Origin: CAYULW01 sp964445815
GTDB taxonomy: Bacteria; Bacteroidota; Bacteroidia; Flavobacteriales_E; Vicingaceae
Reading direction: 5' to 3'
NCBI GenBank assembly: GCA_964445815.1
Contig: CAYULW010000002.1
Location: 617,499 to 681,498 of the forward strand
Length of the DNA stretch: 64,000 nucleotides
The position numbers and the translations under genes are program-made. The notes beneath the pieces were generated by a model. The model worked only from the letters and a program-made list of their open reading frames with translations, ran no database searches and was not told the origin of the DNA. The stretch's first letter is position 1, and each line of letters starts with the position of its first letter. Positions 17,387 through 24,316 of the stretch are shown here, in pieces.

Positions 17387-17971
17387 TTACATACAGTCTT
17401 TTTCTAGTTTGTTTTTATTTCCAATAATTCTATTTGATGCTAGATTAGACAGGCCCATTACTACCAGTACAAAACTTTGCGCAATTTCCAATATCACAAT
17501 AGTTTTTGCCGCTATAGAAAGAGGCACTATATCTCCATAACCAATGGAAGCGAACGTGACCACGCTGAAATAGAAAAATTCAAAAAGTAGTGCTAGATAA
17601 TTTTGTTCTTGATTGTATGCTATGCCATAGAATCCGTGTGAATCAGCAAAATGCAAACAGGTGTAGTCGGTGGCGTAAGAAAATATAATTAAAAATACCA
17701 ACAAGCCAAATGTCCACAGGTACTGTGTGAAATAATGGCAACGTTTTACAGATACATTCACCTGCCTAAACGTAAAAAAAGTAAAGTAAAACGTTTTTAG
17801 AATTGCAAAAGCCACCACAAATGTTACTGCATAACTCACCTGATGATCAACATACTGCATTATAAATACGTACAAGCTCATTACAAGCAATGCCAGTAAA
17901 TATGAGGGACTGATTTGTTTAAGCAAATCAGCCAAGAAAATTCGACCTTTTTTTAGTTCACTCTTTTTCAT
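17387..17971 (-). CDS. Two-helix potassium-channel-family protein
   Basis: About 194 residues from the ATG at 17971, which overlaps the NhaA stop (ATGA); a start at 18016 would run far into nhaA. Four hydrophobic segments are seen. The last two frame a pore loop TFASIGYGDIVPLS, the K+ selectivity filter (GYGD). A KcsA/Kch-like homotetramer in the inner membrane is expected, with no visible cytoplasmic RCK domain. Together with NhaA it suggests control of K+/Na+/H+ balance during stress. Confidence 0.8.
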   Translation of the reverse strand: MKKSELKKGRIFLADLLKQISPSYLLALLVMSLYVFIMQYVDHQVSYAVTFVVAFAILKTFYFTFFTFRQVNVSVKRCHYFTQYLWTFGLLVFLIIFSYATDYTCLHFADSHGFYGIAYNQEQNYLALLFEFFYFSVVTFASIGYGDIVPLSIAAKTIVILEIAQSFVLVVMGLSNLASNRIIGNKNKLEKDCM

Positions 17972-19290
17972 TCTGTTCTTATGGAATAAACTATTGTTGA
18001 TTTTCTTGTTGTCCACAGAATAATAAAGCCTCCTATCCCTGCAAGTATTGAAGTGAACAGGATGCTTATTTTGGCGATAAATACATTATCTTCATTCTCA
18101 AAGGCCAATTCGGTGATAAAGAGAGACATCGTAAATCCCATTGAAGCTAGCAAGGAAACTCCCGCTACTTTAGCCCAAGTAAGTCCTTCCTGAAATTCCG
18201 CTATCTTCAATTTAATCATGATCCAACTACAACTCATTATTCCAATAAATTTGCCAGCTACAAGGCCAAAAAATATTCCTAAGCTGATGGGATGAACTAA
18301 GATCTCGATCAAGTTACCATGGAGATGTATTCCAGCATTTACAAAAGCAAAAAGAGGCAGAATAAAAAACCCAACGATAGGAGCCAAGTATCTTTCGATT
18401 TTCTGCAAGGGAGTTTCCGCATCATCCGATTTTTGTTTGATTTCTTCTAATATATCCAACTGCTCATCGGAAATAAAACTTCCTTTGATAGGATGTATTT
18501 TCACGAAACGAGCTCGCAGATTTTGTAGTTTCAATAGAAAATCTCGCTCTTTTATTTTAACCTTTCCGGGAATAGCCAAGGCAATCAATATCCCAGCAGT
18601 GCTGGGATGGATTCCAGAAAAGAAAAATGCCATCCAAACTCCTCCAATTCCAATCAAAGAGTAGAACCAAGTTTTACGTATTCCCACATAACTTCCTCCA
18701 ACAAGTACTGCAAAAAACAGTAGGCCATGAAGCAAGTCTGAAGTAGAGATTTCTGAAGTATAAAACAAAGCAATCACCAAAACTGCTCCTAAGTCATCAA
18801 CTGTTGCCAAGGCTACTAGAAATACTTTTAAACTCGTGAACGAACGATCACTGAAGAGTGAAATAACACCAACAGCATATGCAATATCTGTTGCCATCGG
18901 AATTCCCCATCCTCTGAATTCATTGGTCGTCCCGTTAAATAATAGATATATAATGGCTGGAAAAACCATTCCCCCAATTGCAGCTCCTACTGGCAACATG
19001 GCTTTCTTAAAAGTCGATAGCTTTCCTCCTAATATTTCTCGTTTCAATTCTAGCCCCACATACAAAAAGAAAATGGCCATTAGCAGGTCATTCACCCAAT
19101 GCAAAAAGGAATCTGAAATTGATAATTCTCCGACACTTAAAGTAATTGGCAAAGAAATTATTGCTCGATATGTTTCTTGCCAAGGAGAATTTGCCCATAG
19201 CATGGCAATGAAGACTGAGATAAATATGGCGATACCACTGTTCGTCTGATTTCTAAAAAAATACTTGAATATGCTGAAGGGTTTTAACAT
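17968..19290 (-). CDS. nhaA: Na+/H+ antiporter NhaA
   Basis: An inner-membrane antiporter of 440 residues. The family features are visible: SPWQETY after helix 1, MAIFFLYVGLELKRE (about 92-106), GWGIPMATDIAYAVG with the Asp (about 128-142), and LATVDDLGAVLVIALFYT holding the paired Asp residues that bind Na+ (about 160-178). A hydrophilic insert (about 240-290) separates the halves, as in other Bacteroidota NhaA. It exchanges external H+ for internal Na+ and would help pH and sodium balance. It follows the DUF5676 gene by 24 bases. Confidence 0.93.
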   Translation of the reverse strand: MLKPFSIFKYFFRNQTNSGIAIFISVFIAMLWANSPWQETYRAIISLPITLSVGELSISDSFLHWVNDLLMAIFFLYVGLELKREILGGKLSTFKKAMLPVGAAIGGMVFPAIIYLLFNGTTNEFRGWGIPMATDIAYAVGVISLFSDRSFTSLKVFLVALATVDDLGAVLVIALFYTSEISTSDLLHGLLFFAVLVGGSYVGIRKTWFYSLIGIGGVWMAFFFSGIHPSTAGILIALAIPGKVKIKERDFLLKLQNLRARFVKIHPIKGSFISDEQLDILEEIKQKSDDAETPLQKIERYLAPIVGFFILPLFAFVNAGIHLHGNLIEILVHPISLGIFFGLVAGKFIGIMSCSWIMIKLKIAEFQEGLTWAKVAGVSLLASMGFTMSLFITELAFENEDNVFIAKISILFTSILAGIGGFIILWTTRKSTIVYSIRTE

Positions 19291-19314
19291 CTCTTGGTTC
19301 TATTTGAATAGCAC

Positions 19315-19590
19315 CTACTTTTTCGTTAAAGCAGCATTGTAAAACCCTGCAATACAGGCTCCAATAAGCCAGGCAAGAATAAAGGTTTCGATGATGCCAA
19401 TACCTGCTTCCCAAAGTGGCATATTCATGCGGACAATTGAAGATACATCAATACCGTGTAGCAAACTGTTGAAAAATTTAATGGTTCCAGCATGTCCTAC
19501 ACTTACTATTAAAAGCAAACAACCTAAGTACATTATAGCTGCTGTTAGACCAAAAGCCAGGCCCATTTTCTTCACTTCAATTCTATTCAT
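19315..19590 (-). CDS. DUF5676-family membrane protein
   Basis: A protein of 91 residues with two hydrophobic segments (about 9-32 and 60-84) joined by a short loop (HGIDVSSIVRMN). The pattern FGLTAAIMYLGC then LIGACIAGFYNA fits DUF5676, a small family often met near metal-efflux genes. Inner membrane expected; function unknown. It overlaps the end of the upstream 72-residue membrane-protein gene by 8 bases. Confidence 0.7.
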   Translation of the reverse strand: MNRIEVKKMGLAFGLTAAIMYLGCLLLIVSVGHAGTIKFFNSLLHGIDVSSIVRMNMPLWEAGIGIIETFILAWLIGACIAGFYNAALTKK

Positions 19591-19801
19591 GATGGTGATG
19601 TTTTAAATTTTCAGAGCCTTTCCTATGTGATTTGTCATGACGACTTCCGTGATGCATTGGCATCAATAAGTGACAGGCAAACATGGCTACAATAAATATG
19701 AAAAAGGAAATATCTCCACTTATTCCTATAGCAGGAGCAAGGAATATTAATAAAAGTGGAATTCCACAACCTACGATCATCCAAATTATATGCTTATTCA
19801 T
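19583..19801 (-). CDS. Small membrane protein with His-rich tail (DUF2933-like)
   Basis: A protein of 72 residues with two closely spaced hydrophobic stretches (about 5-25 and 31-47) and a cytoplasmic or periplasmic tail rich in His and Lys (MPMHHGSRHDK, ending LKHHHHE). The layout resembles DUF2933 proteins associated with copper and heavy-metal loci. The His tail could bind Cu, Zn or Ni. It lies 10 bases after the arsR-like gene and overlaps the DUF5676 gene. Family assignment is tentative. Confidence 0.6.
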   Translation of the reverse strand: MNKHIIWMIVGCGIPLLLIFLAPAIGISGDISFFIFIVAMFACHLLMPMHHGSRHDKSHRKGSENLKHHHHE

Positions 19802-19811
19802 TTTCCATTAT

Positions 19812-20117
19812 TTATACTGTTGTCAATTTTTCAAAGCATGCCCTAATGCAGACTATGGAAGGGTCTTCTGCACATAAGCGATAATAAATATTGCTTCCTT
19901 CTCTTTGCCGTGCCAATACTCCGGCCTGCCTCATAATGTCCAAGTGTCTCGAAGCAGTTGGTTGATCTATGTTCAATGTTTGATAGATTTGTTTCACCTG
20001 TAAATGCTCACAATTACAATTGGCAAACAATTGTAGAATTGCTAAACGCATCGGATGCCCTATAGCTCTGAACTGATAAGCCATCTGTTCTAATTCAGGA
20101 AATCTTTTTCCAATCAT
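19812..20117 (-). CDS. ArsR/SmtB-family transcriptional repressor
   Basis: About 101 residues from the ATG at 20117; a TTG at 20132 would overlap the DUF302 gene. A winged helix is clear: LRLAILQL-like alpha1, LQVKQIYQTLNIDQPTASRHLDIMRQAGVL (recognition helix) and the wing RQREGSNIYYRL. The motif NCNCEH (Cys34 and Cys36) sits where ArsR/CadC repressors place their CxC metal-binding pair, and another Cys pair is near the C-terminus. It probably represses DNA binding when a metal or thiol stress is absent. Being third in the long operon, it may autoregulate it. Confidence 0.85.
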   Translation of the reverse strand: MIGKRFPELEQMAYQFRAIGHPMRLAILQLFANCNCEHLQVKQIYQTLNIDQPTASRHLDIMRQAGVLARQREGSNIYYRLCAEDPSIVCIRACFEKLTTV

Positions 20118-20118
20118 T

Positions 20119-20508
20119 TCATAAATTGTCAATCACGGTTTTTAGTTTCTGATTAACTGATGTTGCAATTGCTTCCAATTCCGTGTTATTAACCGCCTGC
20201 ATAGATGCGATGGGATTAACAGCAGAAACTTCAATTTGGTCCTCATCAATTTCTTCCAAGATCACATTACAAGGAAGCATTATCCCAATTTTTGGTTCGG
20301 CCAACAACGCACGATGGGCCAAAGTAGGATTACAGGCACCTAAGATTTTATATTTCCTAAAATCTACATTTAGCTTCTTTTTCAATGTTTCACTAAGATC
20401 GATTTCAGTTAATATTCCAAAACCCTCTTCTTTTAATTCTTTCTCAACTCTCGTTAAAAGGGCTTCAAAATCAAAACCTCTAAAGATCTTACTATGATAG
20501 TATTTCAT
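20119..20508 (-). CDS. DUF302-domain protein
   Basis: A small soluble protein of 129 residues matching DUF302 along its whole length: GFDFEALLTRVEKELKEEGF, then the core DFRKYKILGACNPTLAHRAL (residues about 53-72), and GIMLPCNVILEE (about 78-89). The family fold is known, but its role is not, although it recurs in stress, sulfur and metal loci. There is no signal peptide. It lies between the SHOCT gene (82-base gap, the largest gap in the operon) and arsR. Confidence 0.88.
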   Translation of the reverse strand: MKYYHSKIFRGFDFEALLTRVEKELKEEGFGILTEIDLSETLKKKLNVDFRKYKILGACNPTLAHRALLAEPKIGIMLPCNVILEEIDEDQIEVSAVNPIASMQAVNNTELEAIATSVNQKLKTVIDNL

Positions 20509-20590
20509 AATCCTGATTTAAATTTTAAGTACTTTTTCAGTCATAATGGATTATGCTCCATCATTGGAAATAACGAACCAATGGGGAAAC

Positions 20591-20806
20591 TTATGCCTCT
20601 AAAGTTTTCTTTTTCTCTTGAAATTGCTCGGTTGTTATATCACCTGCGGCATATCTCCTTTTAAGAATATCTAATGGAGTCTCTTTCTTTTTGCGTTGAC
20701 CTGGTATATCATCAGGAATCGCAAAGATCCAAAACAATAGAACAACCCAAATTAACCACCAAATCAGGTGCATTCCCCAGAAATGGTAACCTTCATAAAA
20801 ATGCAT
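20591..20806 (-). CDS. SHOCT-domain membrane protein, first gene of the long operon
   Basis: A protein of 71 residues: a short N-terminus, one strongly hydrophobic helix rich in Trp (about 10-30), and a C-terminal SHOCT motif LDILKRRYAAGDITTEQFQE. SHOCT modules are short oligomerisation or interaction tails seen in many stress proteins. The gene is the first of 24 consecutive minus-strand genes, and its upstream region carries the paired direct repeats at 20941-20970. Confidence 0.82.
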   Translation of the reverse strand: MHFYEGYHFWGMHLIWWLIWVVLLFWIFAIPDDIPGQRKKKETPLDILKRRYAAGDITTEQFQEKKKTLEA

Positions 20807-21107
20807 AATGTTTGTTTTTTAATTGCTGACTTTCTTTCGACTGACAGCTTTATGTTAATACTATTTTTTAGGTGGTGAATGAATGATATACCTCCATCAC
20901 AAACCACTATACAAGTATATAAGTATGTGAATAGCTTCCATTATCATATCTCTTATAACTCTTATCATATTTCACCCTTTGCGGTTTGCATAAGATGCAA
21001 GAGACATTGATTGATGAAAGAAGAAAAGTGCAGGTTTTATGCTTCGTCCAGAACTAATCAAGGACTTTCTTAAAAGAAGACATCTAAATGACAATGTGCA
21101 TCTTAAT
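20807..21107. other. Intergenic region upstream of the long operon (301 bases)
   Basis: The only stretch of about 300 bases without an annotated gene inside the island. It holds the direct-repeat promoter described separately (20912-20970). The part from about 20985 to 21107 shows no gene I can support; a 28-codon frame there is discussed as rejected. No RNA gene is apparent. Confidence 0.6.
20912..20970 (-). promoter_or_regulatory. Activator-type promoter: two 21-bp-spaced repeats and degenerate -7 box
   Basis: On the plus strand TTATCATAT occurs at 20941-20949 and 20962-20970, exactly 21 bp apart. Twenty-one bases nearer the SHOCT gene, on the minus strand, TATACTTG at 20919-20912 resembles the Bacteroidota -7 box TAnnTTTG with one change; no -33 TTTG is seen. 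The same layout occurs at 24258-24316. Helical phasing and the missing -33 box suggest an activator-dependent promoter of the AraC type. Expected transcript start is near 20905, about 100 bases before the SHOCT ATG. Confidence 0.55.
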
Positions 21108-21662
21108 TTACTCTCTTCTTTTTAAGACAGACTGAATAATTTCAACCTTGAGATCTCCGGTTAGATCTCTACCAAAGGTTTTTTCTAAATCAAACTCTTT
21201 AGGATTGATGTAAAAGGTCATATTTAAAATGCAGGAATAAAACTCTCCAAATATATGCTCCAAATGACCTTTCCCTATCACTGCAACATGGTGAGGAGAG
21301 CAGGTGATGTAACCATTGACATCAAAATCTTGTGGTGGATGCTTTTCAGTCTTTACTTGCTCTATACCCAGCTTACCTTCAAACTCTATATTGTCGTAGA
21401 TTTTCTTTCCCAACACTTTATCTATCGAGTCAACTCCAGTTTCCAGTGTAGACTTATCTAATCGTAATTTAAACGATGCATCATCGTAGTTGATTATGAC
21501 CATCAAGTTCTTGCTAATAGCTGTTATTACTTCCTCACCTTTCACCATCGAGATATGAATGATGCCATTGTCGGTTCCATACACTTCTTGTGCCTCAAGA
21601 TTGATTCCTTGAAGTAAAAGAAATAGCAAACTCACTAACCGAAAGTTATTATTAGCTTTCAT
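21108..21662 (-). CDS. YceI-like periplasmic protein
   Basis: A protein of 184 residues with a signal peptide ending near LEAQ. The rest is beta-rich with YceI-like features: a starting strand GIIHISMVKGEEVITAIS, then LRLDKSTLETGVDSIDKVLG and a late DLTGDLKVEI strand. YceI proteins form a lipocalin-like barrel that binds isoprenoid or amphiphilic molecules in the periplasm. It closes the cytochrome/porin operon and overlaps the preceding cytochrome gene by 11 bases. Assignment is by pattern only. Confidence 0.6.
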   Translation of the reverse strand: MKANNNFRLVSLLFLLLQGINLEAQEVYGTDNGIIHISMVKGEEVITAISKNLMVIINYDDASFKLRLDKSTLETGVDSIDKVLGKKIYDNIEFEGKLGIEQVKTEKHPPQDFDVNGYITCSPHHVAVIGKGHLEHIFGEFYSCILNMTFYINPKEFDLEKTFGRDLTGDLKVEIIQSVLKRRE

Positions 21663-22203
21663 CTTTCTTTCGTATGTTATATTCCGCTAAAATCTGTATG
21701 ACCTTCAGTAGGGTGTAGAACACTGAGATAATAACCAAAAGCGCAAAAGTGAAAATCCAATTTATCGGACGATTGATAAAGTTTTTAAAAACAGAATGCT
21801 TTATTTTTTCTTGCTTATTGTTAGTCCCTGTTGCTTTAGGCTCCATCTGCTTATCTACTTCGGCAGTAGAGGATTGAGTTGTCTGAGCGTTTATATAATC
21901 AAGCACTGCCGTCAGGTCCTCTTCCGACAATAATTGATCAGGCATAGGCACATAATTATTCTCTTGAAACAAAGCTAAAGCCAGAGAATCTCCTTCTGCC
22001 AATAGGCTTTGTGAAGATTGGATAAATCTCCTCACCCAAGATTCATCTCTACGTTCCATCAAACCTTCTAAATCTGGTCCAACCAGATTCCCTTTACCTA
22101 TGGTATGACAAGAAGCGCAGTTCGATTTAAAAATTATTTCTCCTTTAGATTGAGCATCAGCCCAAAAAGGGATAAAAAGGAAGACTAAAATTAGGAGACG
22201 CAT
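21652..22203 (-). CDS. c-type cytochrome with C-terminal membrane anchor
   Basis: A protein of 183 residues: signal peptide, then one haem c site CASCHTIGKGN (about residues 30-40) and a methionine ligand candidate in NYVPMPDQLLSEEDL. This fits a mono-haem class I domain of about 95 residues. A polar linker (about 110-140) leads to a transmembrane helix (about 147-170) and a short basic tail. It is probably an electron carrier tethered to the inner membrane and facing the periplasm. It follows the small cytochrome gene by 13 bases. Confidence 0.85.
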   Translation of the reverse strand: MRLLILVFLFIPFWADAQSKGEIIFKSNCASCHTIGKGNLVGPDLEGLMERRDESWVRRFIQSSQSLLAEGDSLALALFQENNYVPMPDQLLSEEDLTAVLDYINAQTTQSSTAEVDKQMEPKATGTNNKQEKIKHSVFKNFINRPINWIFTFALLVIISVFYTLLKVIQILAEYNIRKKDES

Positions 22204-22216
22204 GTAATTAAGTTCA

Positions 22217-22480
22217 CTAATTTGCCGACTTAAGAAACTCGATTACCTTTTCCGTTTCGTTTGGTGTGAGGTTCGCTCTGATTTGCATATGCCTTCCTGC
22301 AACTTCCCATTCTACATCTGAGAAAGTTGCGGGGCTAGGGGCATTGTGGCAACGCACACAATTTTCTCCCCATATTTGTGCCCCTGTCTTGGAAGCCACA
22401 GCTTCCGATGGTTTACAACTCGTAACAAAAACTACAGTTAAACAAAAGGAAAAAGCGATTAGTAAAGCAATTTTTTTCAT
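22217..22480 (-). CDS. Small mono-haem c-type cytochrome lipoprotein
   Basis: About 87 residues from the ATG at 22480, leaving a 11-base gap to the porin stop; a start at 22510 would overlap the porin gene. The signal ends FVTSC, a lipobox-like site. A single haem-binding CVRCH motif follows, then HMQIRANLTPNETEKVIEFL, whose Met is a likely axial ligand. A small periplasmic electron carrier, probably attached by lipid. Partner not identifiable. Confidence 0.78.
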   Translation of the reverse strand: MKKIALLIAFSFCLTVVFVTSCKPSEAVASKTGAQIWGENCVRCHNAPSPATFSDVEWEVAGRHMQIRANLTPNETEKVIEFLKSAN

Positions 22481-22491
22481 TTCAATATTTT

Positions 22492-23679
22492 TTAAAATCC
22501 AATGGCCCAATGCACATATATAAGATCAGAAGTAATGGTTTCATCTGAGTCGTGTTCTCCTATACCATCAGTGGTCTGATATCCAATTTTTAATACTGTT
22601 CTCCAATCAAACCAATAGTTCAATCCTACCGCTGTTTGTGTTGGATTTTGTTCCCAAAGCGCTCCTTCTGGTGATTCTAATGCACTGTATCTCCCAACCA
22701 ATTCAAGCTTTCGGAGAAAATCATTTCCACTCATGGATGGTCTGATAGAAAGTTGTCCATAATAAGCGCTGCTCTCATTGTCGTAGGTATATCGATCTCC
22801 CGGTGCACCTTCAGGATCATCATAATTGGCATCATCAGTTTGAACTAAATTGTACTGCCCTTTAATGTCGACCATGCTTTTCAAGAAATTCACATTTCTT
22901 ACAAATGATAAATCCAATGCATACATATTTGTTCTGATGTCTTCATACTCTGTCTCATTACTTCCCACCGCTCCGCTTAACATTGAAACACCCAATTCCA
23001 AACATGAGTTTGAGAAGGGGAAAATACCCAATCGACCACCAAGAGCTTTATCTAAATTATTATCTTCGACTCCACCAAAATCAAGCATCCCAGCCTCCTC
23101 AGGCTCATCGCCACCAACTTTTAATTGCGGTCCGTTAATGGCATACAATTGATAATTTAACTTAATGCTTCCGGTGTAAAAGGCTCCTCTCAATTCCACT
23201 CCAATCTCACTCGTGGGTAGGATTCCATCATGGCCATACCCCAGAGGCGCAGTTGATAATCGATTGATCCACGCGGGGTGAAGTTTTTCCATAAAGGTTC
23301 CAAAAGGAAGCAAGAACTTACCTGCCCTTACTATGGCATAATCATTTAACACATAAGATACATTTGCATATTCCAAGCCAAGCTCAAAATTGCCATCTTC
23401 AAATTCTCCTTCAAATTCCGCTTCAAAAAACAGGCGGTCAGACTGCTTATACATGAGAATCGGTGCAATATTCCCCGGATTGAATATCGACTCTTCTTCA
23501 TTTCCTGTTGTTATGTTTTCAAATCCGGTATGATAGTACCCCCTCAACATGAATTTGGATTTGCCTGGCTTCAGATAATTTGCAATACTCGTTGTAGTAT
23601 TGTCATCTGTTGATGTCTGTCCATTTACAAAAGGAAGTATCAATAACATAGACAAAGTCGTAAACAATAACTTTTTCAT
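22492..23679 (-). CDS. Outer-membrane porin (phosphate-selective-porin-like beta-barrel)
   Basis: A protein of 395 residues with a signal peptide (TLSMLLILPFVNGQ) and many alternating amphipathic strands typical of a 16-18 strand barrel (YYHTGFENIT, LFFEAEFEGEFED, LKIGYQTTDG). It ends in aromatic IYVHWAIGF, the usual barrel terminus. It would let anions or small molecules cross the outer membrane. It lies between cytochrome genes, which suggests a porin-cytochrome module, although no multihaem partner is present. Confidence 0.8.
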   Translation of the reverse strand: MKKLLFTTLSMLLILPFVNGQTSTDDNTTTSIANYLKPGKSKFMLRGYYHTGFENITTGNEEESIFNPGNIAPILMYKQSDRLFFEAEFEGEFEDGNFELGLEYANVSYVLNDYAIVRAGKFLLPFGTFMEKLHPAWINRLSTAPLGYGHDGILPTSEIGVELRGAFYTGSIKLNYQLYAINGPQLKVGGDEPEEAGMLDFGGVEDNNLDKALGGRLGIFPFSNSCLELGVSMLSGAVGSNETEYEDIRTNMYALDLSFVRNVNFLKSMVDIKGQYNLVQTDDANYDDPEGAPGDRYTYDNESSAYYGQLSIRPSMSGNDFLRKLELVGRYSALESPEGALWEQNPTQTAVGLNYWFDWRTVLKIGYQTTDGIGEHDSDETITSDLIYVHWAIGF

Positions 23680-23684
23680 GGTAT

Positions 23685-24110
23685 TTATTTTTTAAAGGTT
23701 CTGATATAATTCACTAATTGCCATCGTTGATTTTCTTCTAATATTCCCTTATAGGCCGCCATGGGACTCCTTCCTGTAGTTAATTTCCAGAAGAGTGCCC
23801 CATCTGTTTGTTCTTGAAGGGTTGATTTAGTAAAATTCGAAGGTCTTGGATTTAAACTCATCCCCGCCATTCCATCTCCTTTACCCTTATCTCCGTGACA
23901 TATTGCACACATTTGTTTATACAATACTGCGCCTGCTTTGGTAGCTGCTTCATCTCCCTTCAATGGATTCTTAAGTTGATCAGCACTAGATGGCGCCACC
24001 CAAGCACTATTTTGAGCGACATTTATTTGCCAGGCGCTCAACACGGTTAAACTTATTATTATCACCCAGATTCTGGAAAGCCCTTTCAATTGCCTTTTTA
24101 AATTTTTCAT
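23685..24110 (-). CDS. c-type cytochrome, first gene of the porin-cytochrome operon
   Basis: A protein of 141 residues with a signal or anchor helix (about 12-30) and one haem site CAICHGDKGKGDGMAG (about residues 70-85). A distal MAAY-containing segment (RSPMAAYKG) supplies the likely Met ligand. This is a class I mono-haem cytochrome of about 90 residues. It starts the operon 24110-21108, about 150 bases downstream of the promoter with 21-bp-spaced repeats at 24258-24316. Acts in the periplasm. Confidence 0.87.
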   Translation of the reverse strand: MKNLKRQLKGLSRIWVIIISLTVLSAWQINVAQNSAWVAPSSADQLKNPLKGDEAATKAGAVLYKQMCAICHGDKGKGDGMAGMSLNPRPSNFTKSTLQEQTDGALFWKLTTGRSPMAAYKGILEENQRWQLVNYIRTFKK

Positions 24111-24172
24111 TGCAAGCTATTTTTTCGTTTCTGTAACGATTTCGATTAATGCTTATCTAGTTCAGAAATCGA

Positions 24173-24211
24173 CATGGAGGTATTAACCATTCAGCTTAAT
24201 AAACCTCCATG
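24173..24211. repeat. Inverted repeat in leader of the cytochrome operon
   Basis: CATGGAGGT at 24173-24181 (and its continuation TATT) pairs with AATAAACCTCCATG ending at 24211, around a loop of about 13 bases. It sits inside the predicted 5' leader of the cytochrome operon, between the promoter at 24258-24316 and the ATG at 24110. It has no T-run, so a regulatory hairpin or operator is more likely than a terminator. Confidence 0.5.
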
Positions 24212-24257
24212 AACGATCTCTACCATCAATCTAATCAACTATTAATGGTTAGGAATA

Positions 24258-24316
24258 CAATGATACCCTAGAGCAAATAGAAGCCATTGTCATATCGCAC
24301 TTAAAAGTTGTCATAT
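24258..24316 (-). promoter_or_regulatory. Activator-type promoter with the same layout as 20912-20970
   Basis: TTGTCATAT occurs at 24287-24295 and 24308-24316 on the plus strand, 21 bp apart. TATCATTG lies on the minus strand at 24265-24258, again 21 bases from the near repeat, and resembles the -7 box. Between the elements AATAG and CCATT are also shared with the site at 20912-20970. The far repeat overlaps the last codons of the HMA-AraC gene. This should drive the cytochrome operon starting at 24110. Confidence 0.55.

Noticed and set aside
20912..20935. AAGTAT direct repeats as an ArsR operator
   Set aside because: They overlap the proposed -7 box and lack 12-2-12 symmetry; too weak to claim.
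21039..21125. A 28-codon plus-strand frame starting ATG at 21039 upstream of the stress operon
   Set aside because: It overlaps the end of the YceI-like gene, lacks a promoter or ribosome site and shows no motif, so it is likely chance.
24173..24211. Inverted repeat taken as a terminator of the HMA-AraC gene
   Set aside because: No T-run follows on the minus strand, and it lies inside the predicted leader of the cytochrome operon; kept only as a possible regulatory hairpin.
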